DNA of 7,506 nt. Origin: JAMBLL01 sp964387145. Lineage in GTDB: Bacteria; Actinomycetota; Acidimicrobiia; Spongiisociales; UBA5794. Numbering within the stretch: position 1 is the first letter of the stretch; the number at the start of each line of letters is the position of its first letter. The notes under the pieces were generated by a model. The model searched no databases. It was not told the DNA's origin and was given only the letters and a program-made list of their open reading frames with translations. Below, one piece after another: positions 6,024-7,506 of this stretch. The translations under genes and the position numbers were made by a program. Location: positions 1 to 7,506 of the forward strand of contig CAYLVM010000120.1 of assembly GCA_964387145.1 (NCBI GenBank), given 5' to 3'.

Positions 6024-6617
6024 ATGCAGATACTCACCTTGCTCGCCGTGTTCACCGTCCTGGCTGTCCCCTCGCCGTGTTCTGGGCTGTCGCTGGACGA
6101 ACCGGTCCAGATCGTTCGTCCCTACGGTCCTACGGGCCGTTGGAGCGGCCATTTCGGGATCGACGTCGCGGTCGCACCGGGATCGCCGGTTCGCTCCGTT
6201 GGAGCCGGGACGGTGTCGTTTGCAGGGAGGGTCGCAGGCCGATTGTCGGTGACGATCGACCACGGTGGGGGCGTCCGTACGTCGTACTCGTATCTCGCCT
6301 CGGCTCTCGTGACACGGGGGCAGCGGCTCGTAGGTGGCGCACCGGTCGGCTACGCCGGAGTGCACGGTGGTGCCGAGGCGGTACACGTGTCGCTCCGCGT
6401 TGGTGACAGGTATCTCGATCCGGCGGTCCTCGGCAGGTGTGGTTTCACACCACAGAGAGGTCTGTGGCTCGCATCTGCGGTCTTCCTGTATCCTGTCGTT
6501 CGTGAACGGAATCCTCGGAGGCACCTTCGACCCACCGCATTTCGGCCATCTCGTGATCGCGCACGCAGCGTACGAACAGCTCGGACTCGATGCGGTGCTG
6601 CTCATGGTGGCGGGTGA
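6024..6617 (+). CDS. Exported M23/LytM-like protein, partly degenerate active site
   Basis: This is a predicted secreted or membrane-proximal cell-wall protein. Residues 1-20 form a Sec-type signal peptide with a hydrophobic core (3-15); C19 lies in VPSPC, which is not a proper lipobox. The LytM fold spans about residues 27-135. The zinc ligands appear kept: H43 and D47 in HFGID, and H121 in VHVSLR. The catalytic histidine of the usual YxHL motif is Y90 (YSYL), and the first histidine of HxH is A119. Peptidoglycan cleavage is therefore doubtful and a binding or regulatory role is plausible. ATG 6024 is chosen because upstream in-frame codons reach a stop at 6003 with no other start. Residues 160-197 overlap nadD, are arginine-rich and look like shadow sequence, so the C-terminus may be spurious or frameshifted. 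It resembles a small actinobacterial M23 family known to me only by pattern. Confidence 0.8.
   Translation: MQILTLLAVFTVLAVPSPCSGLSLDEPVQIVRPYGPTGRWSGHFGIDVAVAPGSPVRSVGAGTVSFAGRVAGRLSVTIDHGGGVRTSYSYLASALVTRGQRLVGGAPVGYAGVHGGAEAVHVSLRVGDRYLDPAVLGRCGFTPQRGLWLASAVFLYPVVRERNPRRHLRPTAFRPSRDRARSVRTARTRCGAAHGGG
6436..6467 (+). other. Two abutting hairpins upstream of nadD
   Basis: The first hairpin (6436-6451) pairs GGTGTG with CACACC around the loop GTTT. The second (6450-6467) pairs CCACAGA with TCTGTGG around the loop GAGG. Both stems are perfect (6 and 7 pairs). They share two bases, so full pairing of both at once is excluded. They lie inside the 3' part of the M23-like frame, 35 nt before the nadD GTG. 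No T-run follows immediately, so terminator function is uncertain. Confidence 0.6.
6489..6494 (+). promoter_or_regulatory. Candidate -10 box for a leaderless nadD transcript
   Basis: TATCCT matches the -10 consensus at 4 of 6 positions, including the key TA and final T. It ends 7 nt before the GTG at 6502. No Shine-Dalgarno precedes nadD, so initiation at or beside the start codon is plausible. No good -35 box is seen. Confidence 0.35.
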
Positions 6618-7110
6618 GCCGTGGCAGAAGACCGATGATGCACCGACGAGCGCTGAGCACAGGTTCGCGATGACGAGCGTCGCTGCGTCCGAGTCCGATC
6701 ATCTTGTTGCGGACGACAGGGAGATCCACCGCACCGGTCCCACCTATACGATCGATACGATCGAGTCGATGGATGGACCATGTGTCCTCATCCTCGGCGC
6801 CGACGCTGCCGCCGGTGTGCCGACGTGGCACAGGGGCAGTGAGCTGCTCGACATGGCAACCTTCGCCGTCGTTCCGAGGCCGGGGATCGGTGTCGGAGCG
6901 GTAGAGGATGCCCTTGGGGATCGATTCCGCTGGTTGGACCTTCCTTTGATCGATCTGTCCTCGACGGCGATCAGGCAACACGTCGCAAAGGGCCACAGTG
7001 CCCGCTATCTCGTCCCCGAAGGGGTTTCGTCGTACATCGAGGTGAACAGTCTCTACAGAACTTCGGCAACTTCAGTGGCACCGGTCCCTATCATCGCTGA
7101 CGATGAATAG
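6502..7110 (+). CDS. nadD: Nicotinate-nucleotide adenylyltransferase
   Basis: This cytosolic enzyme joins nicotinate mononucleotide and ATP to give deamido-NAD, the adenylylation step of NAD biosynthesis. The 202-residue length is normal for the family. The nucleotidyltransferase motif GGTFDPPHFGH is at 6-16, with the HxGH catalytic core at 13-16. PWQK follows at 40-43, LGADAAAGVPTWHR at 98-111 and SSTAIRQH at 153-160, the last being the C-terminal ATP-binding SSTxIR motif. The frame is open upstream to 6334, but GTG 6502 is chosen because it places MNGILGGTFDPPH at the normal N-terminus. No Shine-Dalgarno is present; a TATCCT lies 7 nt upstream. The 5' end overlaps the M23-like frame by 116 nt, and the 3' end overlaps rsfS by 8 nt. 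Confidence 0.95.
   Translation: MNGILGGTFDPPHFGHLVIAHAAYEQLGLDAVLLMVAGEPWQKTDDAPTSAEHRFAMTSVAASESDHLVADDREIHRTGPTYTIDTIESMDGPCVLILGADAAAGVPTWHRGSELLDMATFAVVPRPGIGVGAVEDALGDRFRWLDLPLIDLSSTAIRQHVAKGHSARYLVPEGVSSYIEVNSLYRTSATSVAPVPIIADDE
7089..7094 (+). promoter_or_regulatory. Candidate -10 box for a leaderless rsfS transcript
   Basis: TATCAT (5 of 6 matches to TATAAT) ends 8 nt before the rsfS ATG at 7103, inside the last codons of nadD. The start lacks a Shine-Dalgarno. No -35 box at normal spacing is visible. Readthrough from nadD with translational coupling is the simpler alternative. Confidence 0.35.
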
Positions 7111-7498
7111 TCAACCGAAGGGTGCAACGCCCGAAGCGATCGAGACTGCGACCATTGCGGCCCAGGCGATCGCAGATAAGAAGGGCGAGGACATCGTCAT
7201 CCTGGATCTCTCGGAGCTTCTCGTCGTCACCGATGTGTTCCTGATCGCGAGCGGCACCTCGACGCGTCATGTCAAGAGCCTGATCGACGACGTCGAAGTA
7301 GCTTTGCGCGAGGAAGGCCGTCGCCCGATCCGCAGGGAGGGTGCCGACTTCGGTGAGTGGGTGCTTCTCGACTATGGGGACGTCGTTTTCCACGTCTTCG
7401 ACCGTGAGACGAGGGCGTACTACGAGCTCGAACGGCTCTGGGCAGACGCACCCCGGATCGAGTTTGCCGCCATGTCACCAACATCCGAGTCGGAGTAA
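7103..7498 (+). CDS. rsfS: Ribosome silencing factor RsfS
   Basis: This protein binds ribosomal protein L14 on the 50S subunit and blocks joining with 30S, lowering translation under starvation. The 131-residue product shows the whole family pattern: TDVFLIASGTSTRHV (43-57), the EGADFGEWVLLDYGDVVFHVF block (79-99), and then YYELERLWADAP (109-120). The family is usually about 105-130 residues; the final residues (AAMSPTSESE) are a short nonconserved tail. The ATG at 7103 overlaps the nadD stop by 8 nt and agrees with the normal N-terminus, which begins with a short variable stretch. The adjacent nadD-rsfS arrangement is widely conserved in bacteria and supports the call. The stop at 7496-7498 is 8 nt before the end of the window, so the next gene is not visible. 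Confidence 0.95.
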   Translation: MNSQPKGATPEAIETATIAAQAIADKKGEDIVILDLSELLVVTDVFLIASGTSTRHVKSLIDDVEVALREEGRRPIRREGADFGEWVLLDYGDVVFHVFDRETRAYYELERLWADAPRIEFAAMSPTSESE

Positions 7499-7506
7499 AC
7501 TTCCGG

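Noticed and set aside
6334..6501. Upstream extension of the nadD frame to an ATG at 6334
   Set aside because: NadD begins directly before GGTFDPPHFGH, so GTG 6502 fits the family; the upstream part is a shadow of the M23-like gene.
6015..6996. Long minus-strand frames of 196 and 183 residues opposite the M23-like gene and nadD
   Set aside because: Antisense to well-supported genes, no recognisable motif, and expected by chance in high-GC DNA.
1..7506. tRNA, rRNA, CRISPR array, insertion sequence or phage attachment site
   Set aside because: No cloverleaf-like segment, spaced direct repeats, transposase motif or flanking inverted repeats were seen; coding is nearly continuous.

Overview
The window is a high-GC (about 62% by eye), densely packed segment of a bacterial chromosome. 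Every gene I can support is on the + strand. The conserved order rplU-rpmA-obg-proB at one end and nadD-rsfS at the other is a typical actinobacterial ribosome-assembly, proline and NAD neighbourhood. Protein flavour, GTG starts and several starts without a Shine-Dalgarno sequence also fit Actinomycetota. A deep-branching class such as Acidimicrobiia is my best guess, but I cannot prove it from 7.5 kb.

Layout. Positions 12-637 hold ribosomal proteins L21 and L27. Positions 638-793 are the only sizeable intergenic gap. It has a possible -10 box, two possible hairpins and a tandem heptamer repeat just upstream of obg. Positions 794-3171 hold the GTPase Obg and glutamate 5-kinase ProB, joined by a GTGA stop/start overlap. 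Positions 3195-5498 hold a MoxR-type AAA+ ATPase and a CoxE-like VWA protein separated by 6 nt. Positions 5586-5969 encode a stand-alone CheY-like receiver. Positions 6024-6617 encode an exported M23/LytM-like protein that has lost two catalytic histidines and whose reading frame runs 116 nt into nadD. Positions 6502-7498 hold NadD and the ribosome silencing factor RsfS, overlapping by 8 nt.

How the genes work together. The outer genes form a growth and translation cluster: large-subunit proteins, a 50S-assembly GTPase and a 50S silencing factor, with proline and NAD biosynthesis enzymes alongside. In many actinobacteria proA lies between proB and nadD. Here that place is taken by a four-gene block: MoxR ATPase, VWA partner, receiver and LytM-like protein. 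The MoxR/VWA pair is a known type of ATPase plus MIDAS adaptor, but its client is not evident. Nothing in the window points to carbon monoxide dehydrogenase, the best-known client of CoxD/CoxE.

The most interesting signals are the four-gene block in the proA position, the degenerate LytM-like protein with its long overlap and two abutting hairpins before nadD, TANNNT boxes 7-8 nt upstream of three starts that lack a Shine-Dalgarno (possible leaderless mRNAs), an Obg with an unusual G4 motif, and a marked excess of GATC. I found no RNA genes, mobile elements, CRISPR arrays or convincing intrinsic terminators. No wholly new system is demonstrated.
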